64,000 bases of DNA from Methylobacterium ajmalii. GTDB lineage: Bacteria > Pseudomonadota > Alphaproteobacteria > Rhizobiales > Beijerinckiaceae. A model generated the notes under the pieces. The model did no database searches. It saw only the letters and a program-made list of their open reading frames with translations, and had not been told where the DNA came from. A program made the position numbers and the translations under genes. This document shows positions 37,566-45,154 of this stretch, one piece after another. Each line of letters opens with the position of its first letter. Within the stretch, counting starts at the first letter, position 1. Location of the stretch: contig NZ_JACWCT010000026.1 in the NCBI RefSeq assembly GCF_016613415.1, forward strand, positions 121,259 through 185,258. Direction: 5' to 3'.

Positions 37566-37931
37566 GTGACGCAGCGCCAGGTTTCTCCGGCCCCGCGCGC
37601 GGCGCCGCCGGTCACGCCGGACGGGCGCTACATCGTGGTGCGCGGGCGGCTGTGGCGGCGCAGCGATCCCGGCCTCGCGCCGGCGGAGCGCGAGGCCCTG
37701 GTGGCCGCCCTGATGCGGGCCCGCCGCGCGGTCCGCGACACCAAGGCGGAGGGCGGCGCGGCCCTGGCGGAGGCCCGCGCCGCGGTCGACGCGGCCAAGC
37801 ACGGCCTCGGCGAGCGCGGCCCGCCGTGGTGGACCGACGGGGCGCCGGACTACAACCGGCACCTCGCCCACACCACGCCCTACGCGGCGTGGTTCGCCGG
37901 GCTCGGGGATGAGGGAGGCGGGGAGGGGTAG
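37566..37931 (+). CDS. Conserved small protein of unknown function
   Basis: The 121-residue protein belongs to an unnamed family I recall only from Rhizobiales genomes. After a low-complexity Pro/Ala start it has PDGRYIVVRGRLWRRSDPGL, an Ala/Arg-rich helix with EREALVAALMRARRAVRDTK, and a conserved C-terminal block with GERGPPWWTDGAPDYNRHL and TPYAAWFAGL. No membrane helix, signal or catalytic motif is evident. The start is GTG; there is no strong ribosome binding site. It sits between two reverse-strand genes, with only 7 bp to the IclR gene's stop. Function is unknown. Confidence 0.72.
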   Translation: MTQRQVSPAPRAAPPVTPDGRYIVVRGRLWRRSDPGLAPAEREALVAALMRARRAVRDTKAEGGAALAEARAAVDAAKHGLGERGPPWWTDGAPDYNRHLAHTTPYAAWFAGLGDEGGGEG

Positions 37932-37938
37932 CGCGGGC

Positions 37939-38895
37939 TCAATCGACGATGCCGAGCGCCCGCATGCGCCCGATCGTCTCCATCAGCCGCGGGCCGGTAT
38001 CCTCCCGCAGCACCGCCTCGGTGAGCAGGAAGGCCGGGCCGCTGATGTTGAGGGCGAAATGACCTCGCCCGCCGGGGGCCTGGATCGGCGCCGCGACGGC
38101 GTTGATGTCCTGGTGCCAGATGCCGATCCCGACGCAGAACCCGCGCTCGGCGATCTCGCCGGCGCAGCGGCGATAGGTGTCGTCGAGGCGCGCCGCGTCG
38201 GCGCCGTCGCGGCGCAGGCGGGTCATCAGGGCGGTCCGCTCGGCCTCCTCGAGGCTCGACAGCGTCGCCATGCCCATGGCGCTGCGGGCGAGCGGCAGCC
38301 GGTACCCGACCTCGCTCGACAGCACGATGCGCTGGCCCTCGCCGCGCCAGAGCTGGACGTAGACGCTCGACAGCCCGTCGAGGAGGCCGAGCGCCACGTG
38401 GGCCTGCACGGCGGTCGCGAGGTCCTGCAGGAACGGCTTCACCATCTGCGGGAACGAATTCTGGCGCAGGAAGGCCGAGCTGAGCGCCAGCACCGCCGGC
38501 CCGAGGCCGTAGCGCTCGCCCTCCGGGTCGTGGACGAGGTAGCCGAGGGAGAGCAGCGTGTGGGTCAGGCGCGACACGGTGGGCTTGGGCAGGCCGGTGC
38601 GGGCCGCGATCTCGCGGTTGCCCAGCATCTCGGCGGCATCCCGGAAGACGCGCAGCACCTGCAGGCCGCGGGCGAGCGCGGTCACGAACTGCCGGTCGCC
38701 GTCCTCCGGCTCCGCCGCCTCGTCCCGGGGGGACGGCTTCGCCGCGACGGCCTTCGGGGCCAGAACCTCGTGTGCCAGAACCTCTTGCGCCAGAACCTCT
38801 TGCGCCAGGGCTTCCCGTCTCGGGGCCTCCTTCGCGTCGTCCTTCGTCGCACCCCGGGTGATCGTGCCGGCGCGCGCCGCCATCGCCTGTGCCAT
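37939..38895 (-). CDS. IclR-family transcriptional regulator
   Basis: The 318-residue protein has an N-terminal tail (1-68), a winged helix-turn-helix at about 74-125 (ALARGLQVLRVFRDAAEMLG, REIAARTGLPKPTVSRLTHT), and the IclR effector-binding domain (LGLLDGLSSVYVQLWRGEGQ, RSAMGMATLSSLEEAERTAL, GGRGHFALNISGPAFLL). IclR proteins usually control aromatic or short-acid catabolism by binding a small ligand. It is divergent from the ABC transporter operon starting 278 bp away, which makes that operon its most likely target. The ATG has GGGAGGCGGCGGC ahead. The tail contains a five-residue repeat (AQEVL) from tandem 15-bp DNA repeats. Confidence 0.92.
   Translation of the reverse strand: MAQAMAARAGTITRGATKDDAKEAPRREALAQEVLAQEVLAHEVLAPKAVAAKPSPRDEAAEPEDGDRQFVTALARGLQVLRVFRDAAEMLGNREIAARTGLPKPTVSRLTHTLLSLGYLVHDPEGERYGLGPAVLALSSAFLRQNSFPQMVKPFLQDLATAVQAHVALGLLDGLSSVYVQLWRGEGQRIVLSSEVGYRLPLARSAMGMATLSSLEEAERTALMTRLRRDGADAARLDDTYRRCAGEIAERGFCVGIGIWHQDINAVAAPIQAPGGRGHFALNISGPAFLLTEAVLREDTGPRLMETIGRMRALGIVD
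38760..38819 (-). repeat. 15-bp tandem repeats within the IclR gene
   Basis: CCAGAACCTCGTGTG, CCAGAACCTCTTGCG (twice, identical) and a decayed CCAGGGCTTCCCGTC follow one another. The unit is exactly five codons, so copy-number change keeps the frame. It encodes the repeated LAQEV pentapeptide in the N-terminal tail. Confidence 0.85.
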
Positions 38896-39173
38896 GCCGC
38901 CGCCTCCCTCGCGTCCCGGGGCCTCTCGGCGCCGCCCGGGTTGTGCCCCAAGGTGACCCGAGGACGGCGGATCGGCAACTTGTTTCGCGATGCGGATCGA
39001 CATTTCGCGACTTGACCGGTTCCGGGCGGGGAGGCAGTGTCGGGGACGAAAGGGGCGCGGACCCCTGGGCGAAGCCGAACGGCGCGCCGACAACGAGCCC
39101 GGACACTCGAAATCCCGGGCGATAAAGAATCCCGAGCGAAAAGCCCCGGGAACGCCATTCCAGGAGGGACGCC

Positions 39174-40412
39174 TTGGTCAAGACCCTTGCGCGCATCACG
39201 GCCGCCGGCCTCATGGCCCTGGCGGCCTCGACTGCGCTCGCCGCGCCGATGAGCCTGAAGATCGCCTTCGTCGATCCGCTCTCCGGCGGCGGCGCCAGCA
39301 CCGGCGAGGCCGGGCTGAAGACGTTCCAGTTCATGGCCGACCAGCTCAACGCCAAGAACGCGGACCTGAAGCTCGAGGTGACGGGCTACGACAACAAGCT
39401 GAACCCGCAGGAGAGCCTGGTCCAGCTCCAAAAGGCGATCGATTCCGGCGCCCGCGTCGTGGTGCAGGGCAACGGCTCCTCGGTCGGCGCCGCGCTGATC
39501 GATTTCGTCGGCAAGTACAACGATCGCAATCCCGGCAAGGAGATCCTGTATCTCAACTATGCCGCGGTCGATCCGGCGCTGACCAATGCCAAGTGCAATT
39601 ACTGGCATTTCCGGTTCGATGCCAATTCCGACATCAAGATGCAGGCTCTGACCAATTACATCAAGGGCAAGCCGGAGATCAAGAAGGTCTACCTGATCAA
39701 CCAGGACTACTCGCACGGCCAGGCGGTGCGCGCCGCCGCCCGCGCGATGCTGAAGGAGAAGCGTCCCGACATCCAGATCGTCGGCGACGAGGTGGCGCCG
39801 CTTCAGAAGGTCAACGACTTTTCGCCCTACATCGCCAAGATCAAGGCGTCGGGCGCCGACACGGTGATCACCGGCAACTGGGCGCAGGACATGGCGCTGC
39901 TGCTCAAGGCCGCGGGCGATGCCGGGCTGCAGGCCAATTTCTACACCTATTACGGCGGCGGTAGCGGCGGCCCGACCGCGATCAAGCAGGCGAACCTCCC
40001 CGACCGGGTCTTCCAGATCTCCGAGGGCTACGCCAACATCGACTACAAGCCGGCCCACGACTTCGAGGCCGCCTTCCGCGCCAAGACCGGCCAGGAGGTC
40101 ACCTACGCGCGCGTCGTCAACCTGATGAACGTGCTGTCCAAGGCGACGCTCGCCGCCAAGTCGACCGATCCGAAGGCCATCGCCAAGGCAATGGATTCGA
40201 TCCACCAGGACACGCTCTACGGCAAGGACAGCTTCATCCGGCCGGACGACCACCAGATCTTCCAGCCGATCTACATCTCGCGCTTCGGCCCGGTCGACAC
40301 CGCGAAGGTGCTGGACAGCGAGAATACCGGCTGGGGCTGGACCGGCACCGGCGAGATCGCCGCCCAGGACACCCTGCTGCCGACCACCTGCAAGATGGAC
40401 CGCCCGAGCTGA
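39174..40412 (+). CDS. Branched-chain-type ABC transporter substrate-binding protein
   Basis: The 412-residue precursor has a signal peptide (LARITAAGLMALAASTALAA, cleaved before PMSLK) and the Periplasmic_binding_6/LivK fold (KIAFVDPLSGGGASTGEAGL, VVVQGNGSSVGAALIDFVGK, GWGWTGTGEIAAQDTLLPTT). It should capture a small organic ligand in the periplasm for LivH/M/G/F encoded next. The start is TTG with AGGAGG 7 bases upstream. LivK-like proteins bind amino acids, but many in soil bacteria bind aromatic acids, amides or urea-type compounds; the neighbouring IclR regulator favours an aromatic or organic acid, as inference only. A long stem-loop region separates it from livH, typical for a gene expressed above the rest of its operon. 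Confidence 0.93.
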   Translation: MVKTLARITAAGLMALAASTALAAPMSLKIAFVDPLSGGGASTGEAGLKTFQFMADQLNAKNADLKLEVTGYDNKLNPQESLVQLQKAIDSGARVVVQGNGSSVGAALIDFVGKYNDRNPGKEILYLNYAAVDPALTNAKCNYWHFRFDANSDIKMQALTNYIKGKPEIKKVYLINQDYSHGQAVRAAARAMLKEKRPDIQIVGDEVAPLQKVNDFSPYIAKIKASGADTVITGNWAQDMALLLKAAGDAGLQANFYTYYGGGSGGPTAIKQANLPDRVFQISEGYANIDYKPAHDFEAAFRAKTGQEVTYARVVNLMNVLSKATLAAKSTDPKAIAKAMDSIHQDTLYGKDSFIRPDDHQIFQPIYISRFGPVDTAKVLDSENTGWGWTGTGEIAAQDTLLPTTCKMDRPS

Positions 40413-40421
40413 GGCGGGGAG

Positions 40422-40447
40422 GGCGCCCCGGATTCCGCCGGGGCGCC
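40422..40447 (+). terminator. GC hairpin just after the substrate-binding protein gene
   Basis: GGCGCCCCGG (40422-40431) and CCGGGGCGCC (40438-40447) form a perfect 10-bp stem with an ATTCCG loop, beginning 10 bp after the stop codon. There is no T-run, so it probably protects the upstream mRNA from 3' exonucleases or partially attenuates transcription rather than ending it. Confidence 0.72.
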
Positions 40448-40503
40448 GCACCGATCCTCGCGCCGAACGGCCCTGTCCGGGCCGGGCGGTGCCTCGGCGG
40501 ACA

Positions 40504-40608
40504 GGAGATCCGGGATCCGGCGCAGGAGGCCGCGAAGCGTCCGTCCGTCCGCGACGTCGCGAAGACCGCGGCGTGTCGCGACATCTCTCTCCCGGATCCC
40601 GGATCTCC
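40504..40608 (+). repeat. Long inverted repeat between livK- and livH-type genes
   Basis: GGAGATCCGGGATCCGG (40504-40520) is matched by its perfect complement CCGGATCCCGGATCTCC (40592-40608). The 71-base loop contains further local pairing (GTCGCGAAGAC with GTGTCGCGAC). In RNA this is a strong stem in the 292 bp intercistronic gap. Confidence 0.8.
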
Positions 40609-40704
40609 CTCCGCTTCACGCATCCGGGCAAGGGGAGCGAGCCAGATCTCGCCGGCGGGCGCGCTCGCCAGGCCCTATCGCCCCGCACCGGCAGGAGACC
40701 CCGC

Positions 40705-41658
40705 GTGCTCGAACTCGTCATCATCTCGACGCTGAACGGCGTGCTCTACGGGATGCTGCTCTTCCTGATGGCGAGCGGCCTGACCCTGATCTTCAGCATG
40801 ATGGGCGTGCTCAACTTCGCGCATGCCAGCTTCTACATGCTGGGCGCGTTCTTCGGCTATCAGATCAGCAAGTTCACCGGGTTCTGGGTCGGCCTCGTCG
40901 TCGCGCCCGTCGTGGTCGGCGGCATCGGCGCGCTCATCGAGCGCTACGGCCTGCGCAACGTCCACCGCCACGGCCACGTGCCGGAACTGCTCTTCACCTT
41001 CGGCCTCGCCTACGTGATCGAGGAGGTGGTGCAGATGGTCTGGGGCAAGCTGCCGGTCGATTACCGGGTGCCGGCGGTGCTCGACTTTCCGGCCTTCACG
41101 GTGTTCGGTACCAACTATCCGGCCTACAAGCTGTTCATGCTGGTGATCTCGGTGGTGATCTTCATCGCCCTGTTGGCGGTACTCACCCGCACCCGGGTCG
41201 GGCTGATCATCCAGGCGGCGCTGACCCATCCCAACATGGTGGCGATGCTCGGCCACGACGTGCCGAAGGTATTCATGCTGGTCTTCGGCGTCGGCACGGG
41301 CTTGGCGGCGGTGGCCGGCGTCATTGCCGGGCCGGCGCTGGTGACGCAGGCCAACATGGCGGGTTTGCTCGGGCCGATCCTGTTCGTGGTCGTGGTGGTC
41401 GGGGGCCTCGGCTCGCTCACCGGCGCCTTCGCGGCCTCGCTCCTGATCGGGCTGGTGCAGACCTTCGCCATCTCCCTCGACGTCTCGGTCGCCAGCGTCC
41501 TCCAGGCCGTGGGCATCGACGGTGCGCCGTCCGGCGGCGTGCTGGGTGATCTGTGGAACGTGACGATCGCCCAGATAGGGCCGATCATCCCCTATCTCCT
41601 GCTGGTCCTCGTGCTGATCGCGCGGCCGACCGGCCTGCTCGGGAACCGCGAAGCATGA
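40705..41658 (+). CDS. livH: Branched-chain-type ABC transporter permease (LivH)
   Basis: The 317-residue integral membrane protein has about eight hydrophobic helices and the LivH signatures GLTLIFSMMGVLNFAHASFYMLGAF and GLGSLTGAFAASLLIGLVQ. The GTG start was chosen because CAGGAGACC lies about 7 bases ahead and helix 1 follows (LELVIISTLNGVLYGMLLF); an upstream in-frame opening has no membrane segment. It forms half of the translocation channel with LivM. Its stop overlaps the livM ATG as ATGA, showing translational coupling. The family often adopts the Liv name regardless of true ligand. Confidence 0.93.
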   Translation: MLELVIISTLNGVLYGMLLFLMASGLTLIFSMMGVLNFAHASFYMLGAFFGYQISKFTGFWVGLVVAPVVVGGIGALIERYGLRNVHRHGHVPELLFTFGLAYVIEEVVQMVWGKLPVDYRVPAVLDFPAFTVFGTNYPAYKLFMLVISVVIFIALLAVLTRTRVGLIIQAALTHPNMVAMLGHDVPKVFMLVFGVGTGLAAVAGVIAGPALVTQANMAGLLGPILFVVVVVGGLGSLTGAFAASLLIGLVQTFAISLDVSVASVLQAVGIDGAPSGGVLGDLWNVTIAQIGPIIPYLLLVLVLIARPTGLLGNREA

Positions 41659-42983
41659 GCGACCTCGCCGACATCGCGCCGTCCGGCGCCCTCGCGCAGG
41701 CCGGCTCCCGCCCGACGATCCGGCCGAAGGGCGCCGGGGCCGTCGCGCAGGTCCTGCCCTGGCTCGCCGCCGCGGCGATCCTCGTCGCGGCGCCGCTGAT
41801 CTTCACCAGCGGCACGGCGCTGACCATGATGAGCCTGATGGGCATCATGGTGGTGTTCTCCCTGTCCTACAACATGCTGCTCGGCCAGACCGGGCTCCTG
41901 TCATTCGGCCATGCGGTCTATTACGGACTGGGCGCGTTCTTCACCGTCCACGCGATGAACCTCGTGACGTCCCTGCGCCTGCCGGTGCCCCTGCCGCTGC
42001 TGCCGGTGGTGGGCGGGCTCGCCGGCCTCGCCTTCGGCATCCTGTTCGGGGCGATCTCGACCCGGCGCGCCGGCACCGTCTTCGCGATGATCTCGCTGGG
42101 CATCGCCGAACTGGTCTCGTCGGGCTCGCACATCCTGCACAGCTTCTTCGGCGGGGAAGAGGGCATCACCGCCAACCGCACCAAGATGCTGCGGGTCTTC
42201 GACCTCAGCTTCGGGCCGCAGATCCAGGTCTACTACCTGATCGCCGCCTGGTGCCTGATCTGCGCGGTGGCGATGTACGCCATCACCCGCACGCCTCTCG
42301 GGCGCCTGTGCAACGCCGTGCGGGAGAACCCGGAGCGGGTCGAGTTCCTCGGCTACGAGCCGCAGGCGATCCGCATCACCGCCTTCTGCCTCTCGGCGAT
42401 GTTCGCGGGCGTCGCCGGCGCGCTGGCGGCGATCAACTTCGAGATCGCCAACTCGGCCTATCTCGGGGTGCACCAGTCGGGCGTGGTGCTGCTCGCGACC
42501 TTCATCGGCGGCATCGGCACCTTCGTCGGCCCGGTCGTCGGCGCGGTGGTGGTGACGCTGCTCCAGGTCTCGCTCAGCGATCTGACGGAGGTCTGGCAGC
42601 TCTATTTCGGGCTCCTGTTCATCGCGATCGTGATGTTCGCCCCCGGCGGCATCGCCGGCCTCGCCCTCATGCACGGCCCGCTCCTGCGCGCGGGCACCGC
42701 CCACCGGCTGCTGCCGGCCTACCTGCTGGCGCTCGGGCCCTTCCTGCTCCTGCTCGCGGGGTCGATCGCGCTGATCGAGATGGCCTTCCGGATGCTGGTC
42801 AAGGCGAGCGACGGCACCGAGATGAGCCTCGCCGGCATCCCCTTCGACGCCGCCCACATCCTGCCCTGGATCGTCGCCGGTGCGATGGCGACCGGGGGCG
42901 GGCTCGCCTTACGGGCCGTGCTGCCGCGGGTCGCGGCCGCCTGGCACGAGGCCTCCGCCGCCGCCAAGGAGAAGCTGGCATGA
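41655..42983 (+). CDS. livM: Branched-chain-type ABC transporter permease (LivM) with C-terminal extension
   Basis: The 442-residue membrane protein contains the LivM core (YNMLLGQTGLLSFGHAVYYG, ISTRRAGTVFAMISLGIAEL, GRLCNAVRENPERVEFLGY, FIGGIGTFVGPVVGAVVVTL). It is about 100 residues longer than typical LivM: after the usual C-terminal segment ending near APGGIAGLALMHGPLL it has two extra hydrophobic helices (LLALGPFLLLLAGSIALIEM and ILPWIVAGAMATGGGLAL) and a charged tail. The ATG overlaps livH by four bases, and its own stop overlaps livG by four. The N-terminal 35 residues are cytoplasmic and Pro/Ala-rich. Confidence 0.92.
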   Translation: MSDLADIAPSGALAQAGSRPTIRPKGAGAVAQVLPWLAAAAILVAAPLIFTSGTALTMMSLMGIMVVFSLSYNMLLGQTGLLSFGHAVYYGLGAFFTVHAMNLVTSLRLPVPLPLLPVVGGLAGLAFGILFGAISTRRAGTVFAMISLGIAELVSSGSHILHSFFGGEEGITANRTKMLRVFDLSFGPQIQVYYLIAAWCLICAVAMYAITRTPLGRLCNAVRENPERVEFLGYEPQAIRITAFCLSAMFAGVAGALAAINFEIANSAYLGVHQSGVVLLATFIGGIGTFVGPVVGAVVVTLLQVSLSDLTEVWQLYFGLLFIAIVMFAPGGIAGLALMHGPLLRAGTAHRLLPAYLLALGPFLLLLAGSIALIEMAFRMLVKASDGTEMSLAGIPFDAAHILPWIVAGAMATGGGLALRAVLPRVAAAWHEASAAAKEKLA

Positions 42984-43034
42984 GCCCCGCTGGCATGAGT
43001 CCCACTGGCATGAGTCCCACTGGCACGAAACCCG
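42975..43034 (+). repeat. 15-bp tandem repeats spanning the livG start codon
   Basis: Four units lie head to tail: CTGGCATGAGCCCCG, CTGGCATGAGTCCCA (twice) and the divergent CTGGCACGAAACCCG. Each of the first three contains an in-frame ATG (42980, 42995, 43010), so the livG start is present three times, encoding M-S-P-x-G repeats. The first copy also carries the livM stop. Confidence 0.9.
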
Positions 43035-43801
43035 CGAGCACCGGCCCGGCGATCGAGCTGTCCGGCGTCAACAAGAGCTTCGGCCCGGCCAAGATCATCA
43101 ACGGCGTCGACCTCACCGTCCCGGCCGGGGAACGCCACGCCATCATCGGGCCGAACGGCGCCGGCAAGTCGACGCTCTTTCACCTGATCAGCGGCCGCTT
43201 CGCGCCGACGAGCGGCACGATCAGGCTGGAGGGCCGCGACATCACCGGCTGGCGCCCGGCGGCGATCAACCGGGCCGGGCTCGCCCGCAGCTTCCAGGTC
43301 ACCAATATCTTCCCCAAGCTCAGCGTGTGGGAGAACGTGCGCTGCGCGGTCTTGCGGGCGATGGGCCACGGCCCGTCGTTCTGGCGCGGGGTCGAGGGGC
43401 TGCCGGGCGTCGCCGAGCGCACGGAGGAGATTCTCTCGCGCATCCGGCTGGGCCACCGCGCCTCGGTGGCGGCGGGGCTCCTGGCCTACGCCGACCAGCG
43501 GGCGCTCGAGATCGGCATCGCGATTGCCAGCGACGCCAAGGTCATCCTGCTCGACGAGCCGATGGCCGGGATGAGCCACAGCGAGAGCGAGCACGCCACG
43601 CAGCTGATCCGCGAGGTCACCACGGGCCGCACGCTGCTGATGGTCGAGCACGACATGGCGGTGGTGTTCGGGCTCGCCGACCGCATCTCGGTGCTGGTCT
43701 ACGGCCGCATCATCGCCACCGACACCCCAGCCCGCATCCGGGAGAACCGCGCCGTGCAGGAAGCCTATCTCGGGGTCGCGACCGGTGAGGAGGCCGCGTG
43801 A
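42980..43801 (+). CDS. livG: Branched-chain-type ABC transporter ATP-binding protein (LivG)
   Basis: The 273-residue ATPase has Walker A GPNGAGKS (57-64), a Q-loop in LARSFQVTNIFPKLSVWENV, Walker B VILLDEPMAGMS and the H-loop in LMVEHDM. The signature region is LLAYADQRALEIGIAIA, in which the usual LSYGxQ core is replaced by LAYADQ. It powers the transporter with LivF. AAGGAG lies 7 bases before the first ATG, which overlaps the livM stop; two further ATGs at +15 and +30 are in frame because of the tandem repeat. The N-terminal 25 residues, repeat-derived, are not part of the fold. The livF GTG overlaps its stop. Confidence 0.94.
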   Translation: MSPAGMSPTGMSPTGTKPASTGPAIELSGVNKSFGPAKIINGVDLTVPAGERHAIIGPNGAGKSTLFHLISGRFAPTSGTIRLEGRDITGWRPAAINRAGLARSFQVTNIFPKLSVWENVRCAVLRAMGHGPSFWRGVEGLPGVAERTEEILSRIRLGHRASVAAGLLAYADQRALEIGIAIASDAKVILLDEPMAGMSHSESEHATQLIREVTTGRTLLMVEHDMAVVFGLADRISVLVYGRIIATDTPARIRENRAVQEAYLGVATGEEAA

Positions 43802-44538
43802 GCGCCGCCCTGGCGATGCCGGCGCACCATCCGGCCCCCGCGCTCCTCGAGGTCGAGGACCTGCACGCCTATTACGGCAAGAGCCACATCCTGCAGGGAG
43901 TGAGCTTCCGGGTCGGAGCCGGCGAGATCGTGTCGATCCTCGGCCGCAACGGCGTCGGCCGCTCCACCACCCTCAAGGCGATCATGGGCGACGTGCCGCC
44001 CCGCGGCCAGATCCGCTTCAAGGGCCAGGCGATCGCCGGCCTCAAGCCCTACGCGGTCGCGCGCCGGGGCTTGGGCTATGTGCCGGAGGAGCGGGCGATC
44101 TTCCCCAAGCTCACGGTGCGGCAGAACCTGGCGCTCGGCGAGAAGGGGGGCAAGCGCGGCGGGCGCTGGTCCTACGCCGACATCTTCCGGCTGTTTCCGC
44201 GGCTCGAGGAGCGGATCGACACGCCCGGCGGCGTGCTCTCGGGCGGCGAGCAGCAGATGCTCACGATCTGCCGTACCCTGATGGGCGATCCCGACCTCAT
44301 CATGATCGACGAGCCCACGGAAGGGCTGTCCCCCCAGATGGTCGCCCGCGTCGCCGAGATGATCGGCGAGATCGCCGCCCGCGGCGTCGCGGTGCTGCTC
44401 GTCGAGCAGAAGCTGACCATCGCGTTGAAGCTGTCGCAGCGCCTCTACGTCATGGGCCACGGCCACGTCGTGTTCGAGGGCACGCCGGCCGCGCTGTCCG
44501 CCAACGAGGCGGTGAGAAGGGAATGGCTGGAGGTGTAG
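43798..44538 (+). CDS. livF: Branched-chain-type ABC transporter ATP-binding protein (LivF) with variant Walker A
   Basis: The 246-residue ATPase has the LivF layout: LHAYYGKSHILQGVSFRVGA, GLGYVPEERAIFPKLTVRQN, signature LSGGEQQML, Walker B LIMIDEPTEGLSP and H-loop LLVEQKL. The Walker A reads GRNGVGRST, with Arg55 (codon CGC) where Lys is expected to bind the ATP phosphates. Arg can partly substitute in some P-loops, and similar variants may occur in LivF paralogues; LivG's Walker A is normal. The GTG start overlaps the livG stop as GTGA. It ends the operon, with a terminator at 44572-44617. Confidence 0.92.
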   Translation: MSAALAMPAHHPAPALLEVEDLHAYYGKSHILQGVSFRVGAGEIVSILGRNGVGRSTTLKAIMGDVPPRGQIRFKGQAIAGLKPYAVARRGLGYVPEERAIFPKLTVRQNLALGEKGGKRGGRWSYADIFRLFPRLEERIDTPGGVLSGGEQQMLTICRTLMGDPDLIMIDEPTEGLSPQMVARVAEMIGEIAARGVAVLLVEQKLTIALKLSQRLYVMGHGHVVFEGTPAALSANEAVRREWLEV

Positions 44539-44571
44539 TCGTTCGGCGTATCGTCGCCGGATCCGACATCC

Positions 44572-44617
44572 TGCGTCGTCGTCCCGGGGACCGCGACAGC
44601 GGAACCCGGGACGACGC
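44572..44617. terminator. Bidirectional terminator between livF and the FKBP gene
   Basis: GTCGTCCCGGG (44578-44588) pairs perfectly with CCCGGGACGAC (44605-44615) and further bases outside can extend the stem. It sits between two converging genes. No strong T-run follows on either strand, so efficiency is uncertain. Confidence 0.65.
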
Positions 44618-44653
44618 AATGAAGCGGAAGGCCGGGCTGACGCCGGCGATCGC

Positions 44654-45073
44654 TCAGCGAACGCCGAGCAGTTCCACGTCGAACATCAGCGTGGCGTTCG
44701 GCGGGATCACGCCGCCGGCGCCGCGGGCGCCGTAGCCGAGCTCGGGCGGGATGATCAGGGTGCGCTTGCCGCCGACCTTCATGGTCGACAGGCCCTCGTC
44801 CCAGCCCTTGATGACCTGGCCGGTGCCGACCGCGAAGTTCAGCGGCTGCTTGCGGTCGAGCGAGCTGTCGAACTTCGCGCCCTTCTTGCCGTCCTGGTAG
44901 AGCCAGCCGGTGTAGTGGACGCTGACGGTCTGGCCGGCATTCGGCTGCGGACCGGTGCCGACCACGTCGTCCTTGACCTGGAGGCCGGACGGGGTGGTGG
45001 AGAACGAGGCGGCGGAGGCTGAAGCGGTCATGGCGATCGTGAGGGCTCCGGCGAGGAAGAGGGAACGGCGCAT
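44654..45073 (-). CDS. FKBP-type peptidyl-prolyl cis-trans isomerase (exported)
   Basis: The 139-residue precursor has a signal peptide ([20 protein letters not shown], then AA and cleavage before SFSTT) and a single FKBP domain from about residue 47. Diagnostic segments are [45 protein letters not shown] and [17 protein letters not shown], with the prolyl-binding aromatics present. It should catalyse proline isomerisation during folding in the periplasm. The ATG is immediately followed by the basic n-region of the signal. It is convergent with livF and 81 bp downstream of otsB on the same strand. Confidence 0.95.
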   Translation of the reverse strand: MRRSLFLAGALTIAMTASASAASFSTTPSGLQVKDDVVGTGPQPNAGQTVSVHYTGWLYQDGKKGAKFDSSLDRKQPLNFAVGTGQVIKGWDEGLSTMKVGGKRTLIIPPELGYGARGAGGVIPPNATLMFDVELLGVR

Positions 45074-45154
45074 CGACGGGATCGGTCCTGTGCGTGACGT
45101 CGGGGAGGAGTTAGGGCATCGCGGCGCCCGCGGATAGGCCGCGCCGCCCGCTCC

